Origin: Moringa oleifera
Taxonomy: Eukaryota > Streptophyta > Magnoliopsida > Brassicales > Moringaceae
Assembly: GCA_021397835.1 (NCBI GenBank)
Contig: JAJFZO010000902.1
Span: forward strand, 1,150,001-1,214,000
Direction: 5' to 3'
Length of the DNA: 64,000 nucleotides
Position 1 is the first letter of the stretch. Every line of letters begins with the position of its first letter. Positions 49,281 through 62,700 of this stretch are shown in pieces. The notes beneath the pieces were generated by a model that ran no database searches, was not told where the DNA came from, and was given only the letters and a program-made list of their open reading frames with translations. A program made the position numbers and the translations under genes.

Positions 49281-49786
49281 CTTGATTTCAAGGGAAGCTC
49301 AACAAAGAAAATCAAAAGTAATATCTCTCCAGACTGCTAACACCATAAAACACATACCCGAAGAATTCCTCAAGATCTACAGCAAGTATTTTGCCATGAT
49401 TCCAAATAATGCTCAGTAAAGAAATAAAAACAATTCAACTTTTATTAACTGCAAATGTTATTAAAAAGAAGTGAGCAAGAGAATTTACCTGAGCCACTCA
49501 TCTGCCATAGTAAACAAGATTGGGCTGCGAGGGAAAGAGGAATCCCAATTCATCCGGTGCCTATTCGAAAAGTGTTGTAAATGTCTGGAGATTTTGGAAG
49601 AGAAATAACAGGGGGGCGATCAAGAGAAGCCAAAGCCATGAAAGTGCAGCATGAAGGAGGCTTGCTAATCGGACGTTGCTGAAGCCGAAACTGAAACTGC
49701 CTATTCTCGATTTTGAGGGAAGTACAACACAGAGCACAGTATTGAACTGGTGGTTTAAGATCTTCCCCTATTTTCGTGTTTCTTTC
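49281..49786 (-). repeat. 510-bp tandem duplication, copy 2
   Basis: Nearly the same as copy 1, with a few substitutions and a short deletion near 49700. The exon-like stretch here reads MNWDSSFPRSPILFTMADEW before the same CTCAG/GTAAATT junction. The two copies therefore differ at several codons, while the splice-like border is kept. Both ends carry CTTCCCCT, GTGTTTCTTTCTTGA. Confidence 0.8.
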
Positions 49787-50000
49787 TTGATGTGAAATTT
49801 TTCATTCAAGCTGGTTTCTCAAGGATTAACAGAAGATTTTGAGAGAGAAATGGAAAGAGAGAGGCTGAGGAAGAAGGTGCACAACGATCTAATTTTAAAA
49901 ACATGCAAAAGGCATGTTGAGAAGCAAGAGAGGAAGAAGGTGCACAACGGTCTCATTTTAGAAACATGCAGAAGGCGTGTTTTGAGATAAATTAATGTTA
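49787..50000. repeat. Units related to the 165-bp array, with short CATGC repeats
   Basis: Holds TTCTCAAGGATTAACAGAAG, TTTTGAGAGAGAAA and GAGGAAGAAGGTGCAC (twice), plus ACATGCAAAAGGCATG. This is the array-unit vocabulary once in full and once in part. On the minus strand it precedes the exon-like 510-bp repeats, as a pyrimidine-rich 5' leader would. Confidence 0.7.
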
Positions 50001-50207
50001 TTATTTATTTATTTAATTAATTTTAAAAAACATGCAAAAGGATGTTTTGAGAACATGCGCTTGGCATGCTTTGAGAACATGCACTTGGCATGCTTTGAGA
50101 TAAATTAATAATAATAATAATAATATTTATTTATTTTATTATTATTTTTTAAAAGTATGATAAATTTTGACTTTAAAATATTTAATTTAATTGAAAATAT
50201 TTAAAAT
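50001..50207. repeat. Short direct repeats and TAA/TTA tracts
   Basis: GAGAACATGC(G/A)CTTGGCATGCTTT occurs twice in a row, and GAGATAAATTAAT occurs on both sides. ATA/TTA tracts lead into the left edge of duplication copy B. Confidence 0.7.
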
Positions 50208-52717
50208 GTAAAACTTTAAAATTATTTAAAAATAAAAATTCAATAATTAATAGCATAAGTGAAAATTAAAAAGCTATAAACATATTTAAAAAATTTTGAT
50301 TTATATTGATGTTTTTCAAAAAAAACATAAAAATATAATAACTCAAAAATATAAATAAAAAATTCAAAATACCTAATACAATGGATAAATTTCAAAGAAA
50401 AATATTAAAACACAATAAAAAATTAAATAACAATATAAAAAATAAAATAAAAATTCAAAACTATCTGATCAACAAAAAAACTAAAAATTTTAAAAAACTG
50501 AAAAACCAAAAAAAATTAAAATAAAAAATTCAACAAATTAAAAAAAAATCAATGTTAGATTTTATAAAATCTAGAAAATAAAAAAAATAGTAAATCATAC
50601 ACTTAGGTAGTAAGAATTTTGCTTTGAGGATTTAAGTAAATGCTTAAATGATTTTAGACCTATTAAGTGATAAACACTCCTCCAAGAATCTCTTAAAAAA
50701 GAGAAAGTTACGAATGTATCTTTAAAAAAAAAATTAACCGTTATAATTTCATGATTAATGCATGTTAAATAATTCTCTACAAAATTATTTATAAAATTTT
50801 TTTTTATTACATAACAAAATATTCAAAAAGAATAAAGTTACTAAAAATACATATAGTAAAAAAATGTGAAAGAAACTAAAAATACTTGAAAATAAAAACA
50901 AATTAAAAAATTAAAAAAAATCAAAATCACTAAAAGAAAATAATAATAAAAGGCAATAGTAAAGCAAAAACATAAATTTTTATTTAAAACAAAATTTATC
51001 CAAGAAAATCAAGAAAATACATATAATAAAAGGCAATAGTAAAGTAAAACATAAATTTTGTTGAAAACAAGAGGAAAAAATGTAATATAATATAAAAATA
51101 AACAACCATATATCAAATAAAATCATAAAAAAGAAAATTTTCAAATAAAATAAAAAATTAAAATTGAAAGGTAATAAAATCAAAAAAATTCATAGAAACT
51201 AAAACATAAATGAAAAAAAAAAAACAAAAAGGTTAGAAAATTTAAAAAATAAAAAAATGAGAAAACTATTGTAAAATAATTTAAAACAATTCAAGAATAA
51301 TAAAATATTCTAAAAAAATTTTGATTTGGATTTTTCTTTTAAAGAAATATGTCATAAAAATATGATAAATCAAACCATAAAAAAAATAAAAATACAACAA
51401 AACATAGAAGTATCTAAAATAATGAATAAAATTCAAAAATCCAATAAAAATAAATAAAAATTTAAAAATCAAAGAAATTAACAAAATTGCAATTACTCAG
51501 TAAGGTCTAGAATTTGTAATTTTGCTAAATTAAAATAAAAATAAAAATATATCAAAAAATAAAATAAAATAAAAAATAAAATGTAATAAAACAAAAAATT
51601 CATAAAAATAAAAAATTATAAAAATTTTGAAAAATTAAAATTTATAAAAATTTTGAAAAATACAAGAAATAAAATAAAAACAAATAAAAGAACTGAAAAA
51701 CCAAATAAACTATAAAAAAAACCAAGAAAAATAAAGTAACTGAAAAAATAAGTGAATAAAACTAAAAACATGCAATTAAAAAATAAATGTAAAAAAATTA
51801 TTAAGAAATCAAAGTAACTAAAATAAAATACAAAAAGAAAATGAAAGAAATCCAAAAAAAAAAAAAAAAACAAGAGAATACGTATATATTATCAAAAAAA
51901 GATAATAGCAAAGAAACAAACTCTTTGCGAAGCAACAAAACAGATTTTGGTGAAAAAAATATTTAAAAAAGTAATAAAATATTAAATGTAAAAAGAAAAT
52001 ATATCAAGCAAAATCATTAGAATTAAAAAATTCATTAAAATAAAAAATGTAATAAAATCAAAAAAATTCAAAGAAAGTAAAAAAAACTAAAAAAAGAAAA
52101 AACACAAAAGATTAGAAAAATTAAAAAATAAAAATATTGAATAATATAAAATAATTTGTAATATTTAAATAATTCAAGAATCATAAAATATTCTATAGAA
52201 AAATAGAAATAATTTTAATTCGCATTGATCTTTTTTTAAAAAAATATAATAAAAATACAACAAATCAAACAATAAAAAATATAAACACAACAAAAATATA
52301 AAACTTATTTAAAATAATAAATAAAAGTACATAAAAAAATAAAATTCAAAATTAGATAAATAAAAAATAAAAATAACAAAAAGTGAAAAGATAAACTAAT
52401 AAAATTAGGACCACTTAGAGAGATCTAATATTTGTCATTATATTGTATTAAAATAGTTAAAGATGACAAAAATTCATAAACAAATTTAAATATGAAAAAA
52501 TCATAAAACAGGTGAAAAATAAAAGCAAATAAGAAATTAAAAATCAAATAAAATAAAAAATCTAAGAAAATAAAGTTATTGAAAAAATAAGTGCTAGAAA
52601 ATAAAAATACTCAATAAAATAAAAAATAATTATGAGAACTTTTTCTTAAAAAACCAAAAGTAACTAAAAGAAAATAGAAAAAATAGAGTAAATGAAAATT
52701 AAACAAAGTCAAGACAA

Positions 52718-52788
<71 letters not shown>

Positions 52789-53885
52789 GTATATATATAA
52801 AGAGGCAATTGTAAAGAAACTAAACTCTTTGCAAAGTAAGAAAATAATTTTTTATTAAAAATAAAATAATAAAAATAAAATAAAACAAATATAAAAATAT
52901 TTCAAAAAATTATTAATAAATCAAATAAAATAAAAATATAAAAAATATTATAAAATCCAAAAAAATCAAAGAAAACAGTTAAAAATACAAAATATTAACA
53001 AACTAAAAAAAGAGAATAAAATAATATAAAACAATTTAAAACAATTAAAGAATCATAAAATATTCTATAAAAGAATTTAAAAAAATTGATTTGTATTGAT
53101 CTTTTAAAGAAAATTATAATAAAAACAAAATAAGTCAACCAGTAAAAAAAATAAAAATACAACAAAAAGTGAAAAAATATATAAAATATAAAATATAAAA
53201 TTTTTAATAAAATTCAAAAAACTAAAAAAAGTAAAAAGTCAACAAAAGTTAAACCAAATAAGCTAACAAAATTGCAACCACTTGACGAGATTAAATATTT
53301 ATTATTTTGTTGAATTAAAATAAATAAAAATAAAAAAATTATAAAAATTTAAAAATAAAATGAAAGTAAACAAAAAATATTGGAAAACCAAATAAACCAA
53401 AAAATCACTAAAATAAAATTAATAAGCTAAAATAAAATATCAAAAACATTAAAAATATCAAAAAATTAAAATATAATGAAAAAAATTAAAATATAATAAA
53501 ATCAAAAAAATAAAAAATAATTGAAAAACACGAAAGATTTAAAAACTTAAACAATAAGAAATGAGAAAAAACTAATTAAAATAATTCAAAATAATTCAAA
53601 AATCATAAAATATTCTATAAAAATAATTTAAAATTACATTTGCATTGATCTTTTAATGAAAAATGTGATAAAAATACAATAAATCAAATAGTAAAAAAGG
53701 TTCAACAAAAACATAAAAGTATCTAAAATAAATAAATAAATAATATATAAAAATAAAATAAAATTTATAATTGAAATAAAATATAAATAGTAACAAAAGT
53801 TAAAACTCAAATAAATTAACAAAATAGCAACCACATGGTTAAGTCTAATATCTGTAATTTTATTAAATTAAAATATAAAAAAACA
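50208..53885. repeat. A-rich diverged tandem array, block 1 (copy B)
   Basis: Equivalent of 1-3575, with about 140 bp (51096-51235) absent from copy A. The same landmarks recur. Open frames are Phe/Leu-rich minus-strand translations of A-rich DNA and are not genes. Confidence 0.75.
52718..52800. repeat. Compound ACAT/AT/GTAT microsatellite (copy B)
   Basis: The same locus as 2383-2459, but with a shorter AT run and about seven GTAT repeats in place of two, giving a near-symmetric, self-complementary tract. Confidence 0.9.
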
Positions 53886-53899
53886 AAAGTTAGCGATAA

Positions 53900-54375
53900 C
53901 CCCATCATGGAACTGAATTTTGTAGTTTCTTGAAAAAAAAACTTTCTTGAAATCTTGATAGATCTTTAATAGGTTATGATACTAGTTGTGCAATATAACT
54001 TCTATTGTAATATTCTGTAAACTCAATCCTCGACTTTTTTTGATTCTTGTAAAGCAAACAATAAGTAATTTTCAGGGAAAAAAAAACTCATATCAATCAC
54101 TATCTTGAATCCAACTTCACATATGCATCAAGAATAAATCCAACACAAGACATTAGTAGCTAAAGATACTTGATCTTCCTATACAATTGATGGAACTCTC
54201 TCATAAAGACCCAAAGAATTTCATCAATTATAGGCCTATAATTCTTCAGTTACAATCAAAGGTTAATACTTCCTAAAAGACTCAATCAATGAGGGTACAA
54301 AACTTTCAGTAGCAGCGAAAAGGCTGAAAAATACAAGAGCTTTATATGCTGCCTCTTCTATTAATAAGCTAACAA
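53900..54375 (-). mobile_element. Ty1/copia LTR-like segment (copy B)
   Basis: Equivalent of 3590-4060 with the same TGTTAGC start, TATAAAG box and neighbouring purine stretch. Confidence 0.55.
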
Positions 54376-54543
54376 ATTTTGCCACCTGTGCAGTAAGCTT
54401 ATGACTTGGATGATACTCATTCGTTCAAATTACCTTCCATGTTTTTAATGACTGAGCTATTAGATCCAGAGGCGACACCATGAGAAGTCTTTACTGTCAT
54501 TTTTTGCTGGATCATCTTCTTCTTTAACAGACTCCCTCTTAAT

Positions 54544-55047
54544 CTAAAGTGCATGTTCAACCTTTGATTCATTCTGCATCATCCAATACCAATCCCAATA
54601 ATCTTTTAATACTTTATGTAGTTTTTCAGAAGAAACAGGTTTTATGGCCATATCAGAGGGGCTATTATCAGTGGCAACCTTTTCTAGTATGAGTCCTTGT
54701 TCTACTTTCTCTCTTTTAACATGATACTTCACATTAAAGTGTTTCATGCGTTCATGGTAGGTTGGATTCTGGCAGAGATGGATTACAGATAGGTTATCTG
54801 AAAACACAATAACGGGACCTCTATAGAACTACAATTCCCTGAGTAGTCCCAGCAACCAGGTAGCTTCCTTAAAACCTTCTATAATTGCTATGTACTCTGC
54901 CTCAATGTTGGATAAAGCAATAATAGCTTGAAATTAAGCTTTCTAGCTCACACAACGTTCTTTAAACATTAAAATATAAGCATAAAGAGATCTTCTTTGC
55001 CTTCGTCTGTTGTAAAATCAGAGTCTACATAACCCTTTCATCCTTTA
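54544..55047 (-). pseudogene. Ty1/copia pol fragment, RNase H end (copy B)
   Basis: Equivalent of 4229-4732, with GYVDSDFTTD, ALSNIEAEYIA and DNLSVIHLCQNPTYHERMKH blocks separated by the same frameshift and stops. Relative to copy A it has Val for Ala, Cys for Tyr and Arg for Cys, consistent with independent neutral drift after duplication. Confidence 0.85.
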
Positions 55048-55800
55048 GTGAATTAAATTTTTTATGTTAGCTATTTGAATTTGAATGAAGATTCAATTAG
55101 AGAAAGTTTTAGTAGCTAAAAAACTCTCATTTAGCCTTGTTTAACACTAGGACTTAAAGCTGGCAGATTTCGTGGTTAACTATAATGCCCACTCATATCA
55201 AAGGGAAAAAACAACAAGTTTCCATGATAGTCACTTATGGCAAATCATATCTTGTTCATCATCTCCCTTGTACATTTTCTATGACTCAATTTAGCTAAAC
55301 TGTTAGAATCTATTACCAATCAGCAAGAGTTATAGGAACAGAACTATTGCATAATAATGGTAGGCCAAAATATCATTATTAACATAACTTTTTCACATAG
55401 CAACTAAGGAATCATAAGCAACATCTTATACAATGGTTTAACTAAAGCATTAAACATAAGATTTTAGAAAAGCTTAAACAAGAAGGCGTACCACACTAAA
55501 GTTGACGTGAATTGCACACATGGTATGGATAAAAGCACTACCCTTCATTGTACTACTTATGATGGATTTATTAATGTAGCAAATGTTGTTAAGCTGCTTT
55601 TATCTACAAGCACTAATCTAAACTGCATTAATGCCAATGGATATCATCCTTTGATGCTATTTTTGATCATCCAAAGCCCTAAAGCATGAGAATTTCTCTC
55701 GAAGTGCTTATGCTTGGTTTATAAGCGAGCGAAAACTAAGGGCGTGCATTAATAGCTAAAATTCTGGCTTACTTATTCTTTCTTCCTCATCAAAGCAAGG
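55048..55800 (+). pseudogene. CCCH zinc-finger/ankyrin protein fragment (copy B)
   Basis: Equivalent of 4733-5485. The ankyrin stretch at 55500-55689 reads GMDKSTTLHC then VVKLLLSTSTNLNCINANGY. A conserved Gly of the ankyrin turn is Ser here (Gly in copy A). No zinc fingers; it runs into the 165-bp array. Confidence 0.75.
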
Positions 55801-58190
55801 GAAGTGAGAAAGAGTAGGAGGGAAGGAAAAATGAGCTAAATATATGAGTGTGATTCTTTAAATAGCTACCTCACGGTTTAATTTTGGAAGCACGCAAAAG
55901 GTGTGTTTCTATTTACCTATTTTTTTCTTGAATTCTCATGAAATTGAAAATGATTTTAAGAGAGAGATGGAGAAGGAGAGCAGCAGAAAATGGAGAAAGT
56001 GTAGAATACGTGAGTCTTATTCTTTAAATAGTTACTTGTTGGTTTAATTTTGAAAGCATGTAGGAGACATATTTCTATTTCCTTGTTTCTTCTTGAATTC
56101 TCAAGGAATCAAAGAGGATTTTGAGAGAAAGGAGTAGAGGAGGAAAATAGACCAAAATTCATGAATGCTGTTCTTTAAATAGCTGCCTGATGGTCTAATT
56201 TTGAAAGCATGCAAGAGGTATATTTTTGTTTCTTTGTTTCTTTTTGAACTCTCCAAGAACCAAAGAGGATTTCAACAGAGAGATAGGTGGAGAGAGCAAC
56301 AGAAAAGGAAGAAGGTGCAACATACCTAAGTGTTATTCTTTGAATAGCTACCTAATGATTTAATTTTGAAAGCATGCAAGAGACATATTATTGTTTCCCT
56401 ATTTCTTCTAGAATTTTTGAAGAATTAAAGGTGATTTTTGAGAGAGAAATGGAGGGAGAGAGCAGTAAGGAAAAAAGGTGCAGAATACGTAAAAATTACT
56501 TTTTAAAAGCACACAAGAGACATGTTTTAATGTTAAAAGCACACAAGAGACATGTTTGTTTTCCCCTCTTTCTTCTTGAATTCTCAAAGAATTGAAAATG
56601 ATTTTGAGAGAGAGAAAGGAGAAGAGAAAGAGCAGCACAAGAGGAAGAAGGTGCAAAATCCGTGAGTGCTATTATTTATGTAGCGGCTTGATGGTTTAAT
56701 TTTGAAAGTATGCAAGAGGTGAGTTTTTATTTTCCTATTTCTTGTTGAATTTCTAAGAAATCAAAAAGGATTTTGAGAGAAAGAGTTGGGAGAGAGAGTC
56801 ACAGATGAGGAAAAAGATATAGAATATGTAAGTGTTATTTTTTAAATAGCTACCCAATGGTTTTATTTCGAAAGCATACAAGAGGCATGTTTTTGTTTCC
56901 TTATTTCTTCTTAAATTGAGAAAGGGGGGAGAAAGTAGTAAAGGAAGAAGGTGTAGAATATGTGAGTGCTATTCTTCAAATATCTACTAAATGATTTAAT
57001 GTTGAAAGCATACAAGAGACGTGTTTTTGATTTCTTATTTCTTGTTGAATTCTCAAGGAACTGACATGGATTTTGAGAGAGAGATACGGGAAGAGAAAGA
57101 GCAATAAAAGAGGAAAAAAGGGCAAAATACGTGAGTGCTATTCTTTAAATAGCTACCCAATGGTTTAATTTTGAAAGCATGCAAGAGGTAAGTTTCTGTT
57201 TCACTATTTCTTCTTGAATTCTCCAGGTATCAAAGAGGATTTCGAGAGAGATGAGGCGTGAGAAAGCATTAGAGGAGGAAGAAGGTGAAGCATACATGAG
57301 TGTTATTCTTCAAATAGCTACACAATGGATTAATTTTAAAGGCATGCAAGAGAGATCTTTTTGTTTCCCTATTTCTTTTTGAATTTTGAAGGAATCAAAC
57401 ATGATTTTAAGAGAAAGAGAGGGAAAGAGAGAGCTGCAATGGAAGAAGGTGCAAATAAGTGGGTGTTATTCTTTACATTACTGCTGAATGGTTTAATTTT
57501 GAAAGCACACAAGAGGCATGTTTTTGTTTACCTATTTCTTCTTGAATTCTCATGGAATCAAAGATGATTTTGAGAGAGAGAGGGAGAAAGGGAGAGATGG
57601 AGAGCAGTAAAAGAGGAAGAAGGTGTAGAATACGTAAGTGTTATTCTTTAAATAGCTGTTTGATGGTTTAATTTTGAAAGTATGCAGGAGATTTATTTCT
57701 GTTTTTCTATTTCTTCTTGAATTCTCAAGGAACTATAAAGGAGTTGGGGGGGGGGGAGGGGAGAAAGAGTAGTAAAGGAGGAAGAAGGTACAGAATATAT
57801 GAGTTCTATTCTTTAAATCACTGCCCAATGATTTACTTTTGAAAGCATGCAAGAGGTATGTTTCTGTTTTCCCATTTCTTCTTCAATTGTCAAAGAATTA
57901 AATAGGATTTTGAAAAGAAAGAGAGTTATAGAGAGGGCAGTAGCAGATAAAGAAGAAGGAGCAGAATACGTGAGTGCTATTCTTTAAATAATTGCACAAT
58001 GATTTTATTTTGAAAGCACGCAAGAAGTGTGTTTCTATTTTTCTATTTTTTTTCTTGAATTCTCAAGTAATCAATGAGGATCTTGAGAGAGAGAACCGGG
58101 AGAAAGAGAGAGAGCAATAGAGGACGAAGAAGGTATCGAACACGTGAGTGCTATTCTTTAAGTGACTGCTCAACGGTTTAATTTTCAAGT
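55801..58190. repeat. Tandem array of ~165-bp GA-rich units (copy B)
   Basis: Equivalent of 5486-8030 with one fewer unit: the perfect duplicate of copy A at 6856-7185 is a single unit here, near 57170-57330. The 11-base G run is at 57746-57756. Confidence 0.9.
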
Positions 58191-58276
58191 AATTTGATAA
58201 TCATTCTCATTTGATATCATTATTGTTCATTTCCTTTCATGCGTACTCTTTTAACTTGAATGAAATGTGATTTTAT
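58186..58276 (+). repeat. 90-bp dispersed repeat (copy B)
   Basis: Equivalent of 8029-8118; its partner lies near 60428-60515. Confidence 0.65.
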
Positions 58277-59745
58277 TCGAAAAATATTTAAAAATAAAAT
58301 ATTAAATTTAAAAAATATATATTAAGTAAAATCATTAAAAAATCAATAAAAATAAAAAAATAAAATGTAATAAAATCTTAAAAATTCAAAAAACTAAAAA
58401 AAGAAAAAGAAAAAACAAAAAGATTAGAAACTTAAAAAATGAAAAATTAGAAAAAATATTGTAAAAAAATTATTAATTTAAAATAATTCAAGAATCATAA
58501 AATATTTTTTAAAAATCAAAATAATTTTGATTTACATTGATTTTTTTAAAAAAATGTAATAAAAATACAACAAATAAAATAATAAAAAATATAAACCTAG
58601 TGAAAAAAGTGAAATTTATCTAAAGTAATAAATGAAAGTGCGTAAAAAAATAAATTAAAAATTAAATAAATAAAAAATAATAAAATTATCACCACTTAGT
58701 ATTAAAGTAGTGAAAGATGATAAAAATTCAAAAAATAAAAATAAAAATATTATATAAAAAATTAAAAAATTGATTTATATTGATCTTTTAAAGAAAAATA
58801 TAATATAAATAATATAAATCAAATAGTAAAAAATAAAAATACAACCAAAATCAAAAGAATATCCAAATAAATAAAAATATAAATTCTTTAATAAAATTTA
58901 AAAAATAAAAAAAATAAAAAGTAAAAAGTAAACAAAAGCTGAACCATATAAATTAACGAAATTGCAACCACTTGGTGAAGTTTAATATTTTTTATTTTGT
59001 TAAATTAAAATAAACAAAAATAAAAAATACAAATTTTTTAAAAATAAAATAAAAGTAAATAAAAAAATTTTAAAAATCAAAAAAACAAAAAAAACAAAAA
59101 ACAAAGTTACTGAAAGAAAATAATGAAAGAAAGTAAAAAATAAAACTCAATGTAACTTAAAGAAAATAGAAAAAAGTAAAAATATCCAACAAAATTAAGA
59201 AAATACATATAGAAAAAGATATCAGTAAAAAGACAAAACTCTTTGCAAAGTCAAAAAAAAAAAAAGATTTTATTGAAAAAATAATAAAAGATAAAATAAA
59301 ATAAATATTAAATATATCAAAAAAATCATAAAACTTAAAATAAAAAATTAAAATATAATAAAATCTTAAAAATCAAAGAAAATAAAAAATAATTGGAAAA
59401 CACAAAAGATTAAAAAATTTAAAATGAGCAATGATAAAAAATTAACTTAAAACAATTTAAGAATCATAAAATATTCTATAGAAACAATTTAAAATTACAT
59501 TTCCATTGATCTTTTAAGAAAAAAGTGTGATAAAAATACAATAAATCAAATAGTAAAGAAATCAATAAAAATATAAAATCATCTAAAATAAATAAATAAA
59601 AGAATGTAAAAATAAAATTTAAAATTAAATAAAAAAATATAAATAGTAACAAAAGCTAAAATCCAAATAAATTAACAAAACCACAACTACATAGTGAGGT
59701 TTAATATTTGTAATTTTGTTAAATTAAAGTATAATAATATAACAA
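58277..59745. repeat. A-rich diverged tandem array, block 2 (copy B)
   Basis: Equivalent of 8119-10075 but shortened by a deletion of about 530 bp near 58740, so one repeat landmark set (CTCTTTGCAAAG near 8887) is missing. The deletion spans roughly one repeat period, as expected for exchange between neighbouring repeats. Confidence 0.75.
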
Positions 59746-62700
59746 AAGTTATAAAAAATCAAATTTGAATCGCTTTTTTTATGCAATGATCCGAGATGAA
59801 AAAAAATTGATTTTGAAATATTCTGAAATAATTCTCTTTTAGCACCAAAATGATGTTAAATTTGGTGTATAGAGTTGAGATAGCCTAATTGGACTCCACG
59901 GGACAACCATTATGATATGCATGGCCAATCAAATAATTGGACTATGATATGTATTGCTTTTGTAGCATATGACTCACCCATGGGTCCTTTCTTAAGGTAT
60001 TAATAAAATTTACATTATAATCTTTTGCATTGTAGTCAACACTTTCTTTTTTTAAACGATATATCAACATATTTTGTTGAATTAATAAAGAAATAGTAAT
60101 TTAAAATAATTTAATAAAATAATTTATTTATTTTTATATTAATATAATAAATTATAAATAGTAATTTTATATTTTATCTTAAAACTTAACATTAAATTTA
60201 AATTAGTAAAAAAATCTTTACCTGTTTTTATGACTTATTGTGCAAGTTTAAATGGGTGAGAATAGTTATGAATCGATATATTTATGATATTGTAATGATA
60301 GTTGAAATAGAGCCCATGGGCCAGCATGCTTAGCGATCCAAACTTAAAGCTCAAACTCTTTACTATTATTAAATTCTTGATCATGCTCTTCTTGAAAAGA
60401 TTTAGCTCTTCAATCAATCTAGATCCTTCAAGTAATCAGATAATCATTCTCATTTGATGTCATCATCGTTCATTTCCTTCATGCTTACTTTTTTAATCTG
60501 AACGAAATGTAATTTAACAAATTATCCACAACGAGAAGTTCCATTGTACACCCACGTATACCTATTTTAGTGGTGATCGAGAGTATAGAGCTTTCCTTTG
60601 GATCCACGGGTACCCATTCTATATAATTAATGCTGATTTAATAAGCCAATTCAAATGAGAAGTTTACCTCTGCTTACAATTACTCATTCTCAACATAATG
60701 ATTTAACAAATATTATTGTCAAAGTATTTCAAAAAACTTTTAAATGAAATATATTAATTAATGGTAATTTTATTGTTTTATTTTATTTAATATTGCATAT
60801 ATTATTTATTTTGAGAATATTTCTTATAATCTTAGAAAAATCAAAAATAAAAAATCTAAGTAATACAATAATTTTTAAAAAATATGATATGTTAAGATTA
60901 AATTGTGTTCAACCCCTTCAAGTAAAAACTTAAAGGTACATATAAAAAAATGCACTCTAAATTGTAAAGGCTTATTAATTTAAATTTTGATATATCAATA
61001 GAATTAATTGTATATCTCTATTGATATATCTTATCTTTTTGTTTAATTTAAATTAAATTTTAACTCAAATGATTATGAAAAACTAACAATATTTTTTTCT
61101 TGAATTCTCTTAAATAATTTAAATAAATTCTATACTCCTTTTCAAATTCATTCCTTTAAATTTGAACAATTTTTCTTTTATGAAATATTTTTTTGAATGT
61201 TTTAAATTTTTTAATTGTGCAAATTTTTTTAAAAAATTTTGATTCTTATAAAACTAAATTTTTATTATAATTGCTGTTTGAATAGTTTTTTAAATATGTA
61301 AAAAAATTTCAAGCCAATAATCTTCAAATTTAATATTTATAATATTTATATTTTTTGATATAATCTAATTTAAATGAAATTAAAATAATTAATTTATAAA
61401 TAATTAAATCAATATTAAAAAATCAGAAAATAAAAAAATACATATAAAGTGAGAAGTAATGGACAAAATCACATGTTTTAAGAACAATTCTAGAAAACAT
61501 ATAATAAATCATCAAGGTTTTAAAATATGTAGTAGCTATAACATTATGTTAGTAAAAATTAGAAGGATTTTCTTTGGAAAGATTTGATATCATTAATTCA
61601 TAAAAATAAAAAAAAATAAAAATATAATGAAAAAATTGTTGAAATGTTTTGAAGTTCCTAAACCAGTACTCTTATTTGACAGAAGAAAACAAACGTGAAA
61701 CTCAAAGCCGTATGATACACTAGCATGGGACACACGTATAAACCATTTAGGCGGACACGTACCGGCCTTGGGAGAGTGTGGGCCAAACAGGTGAGGACTG
61801 AGGAATATTGAAGTGGCACAGACGGGCAAGTCTGTCTGATTCATGACCAATTGAGGCAAGTTGCGATACATAGTGGCAAAAGATTTTATTATTTTATTTG
61901 CTTTTGTATTAGTTAATAATATTAGAAAGGAAAGAGTAGCATTACAAAAACAGCTGCAGCAAATTATTTGTCCCAACTTAGAAGGCCAAAACAAGGACCA
62001 CCTTGATTAAAATATTGGTACAATTTTGTTGAATTAATCGACAATAATAATTTTAAAATATGGGAATATGAATCCATTATTTGATCCAATTGAATTTCTA
62101 CGTTGTTCTAGAACTTACCAGAATTTACTTGAGATAAAATTAGAATATTCTAGTTGCATTATTCTAACTTACCAGAAACTTCTTGTTTTTTTAATAAAAA
62201 AATTTATTGATGGTTAATTAAAGGTATGTCTAGTAAAGAACAACATTTTACAAAATAATTCATAAATATTAGAGCATTTGTCAAATCATTGCTAAAATTT
62301 TTTTGTGTTTCTTAATGAATTAAGTATTTATTTTTTTGATAATTTAAGAATTAAAATTGTTGTCCGCTTATAATAGTAATTTTGTTTAAAAAAATACTTA
62401 GAGAATTTATTTGAATAAAAATTAAATTAATTTGATTATTGATGATCCACGTTACATACTGATCAATTTCCAAAACCTTTTTACTAGTTTATCATGCAAA
62501 TTAATATATGTTTTTAAACTTAATTTAAATTTGTTTAAATATTACATTAAAATTTTATTTATAATTTATAAATATACAATATGCTGCATAGCTCTTTTGT
62601 TCCAGAATTTTAAAGTTCATGTACCATGACCATGTCATACAATACAAGGGTCTGACTTATTTTCTAAGATCAATGTCTCAATAGTCACAACAAGATAACA

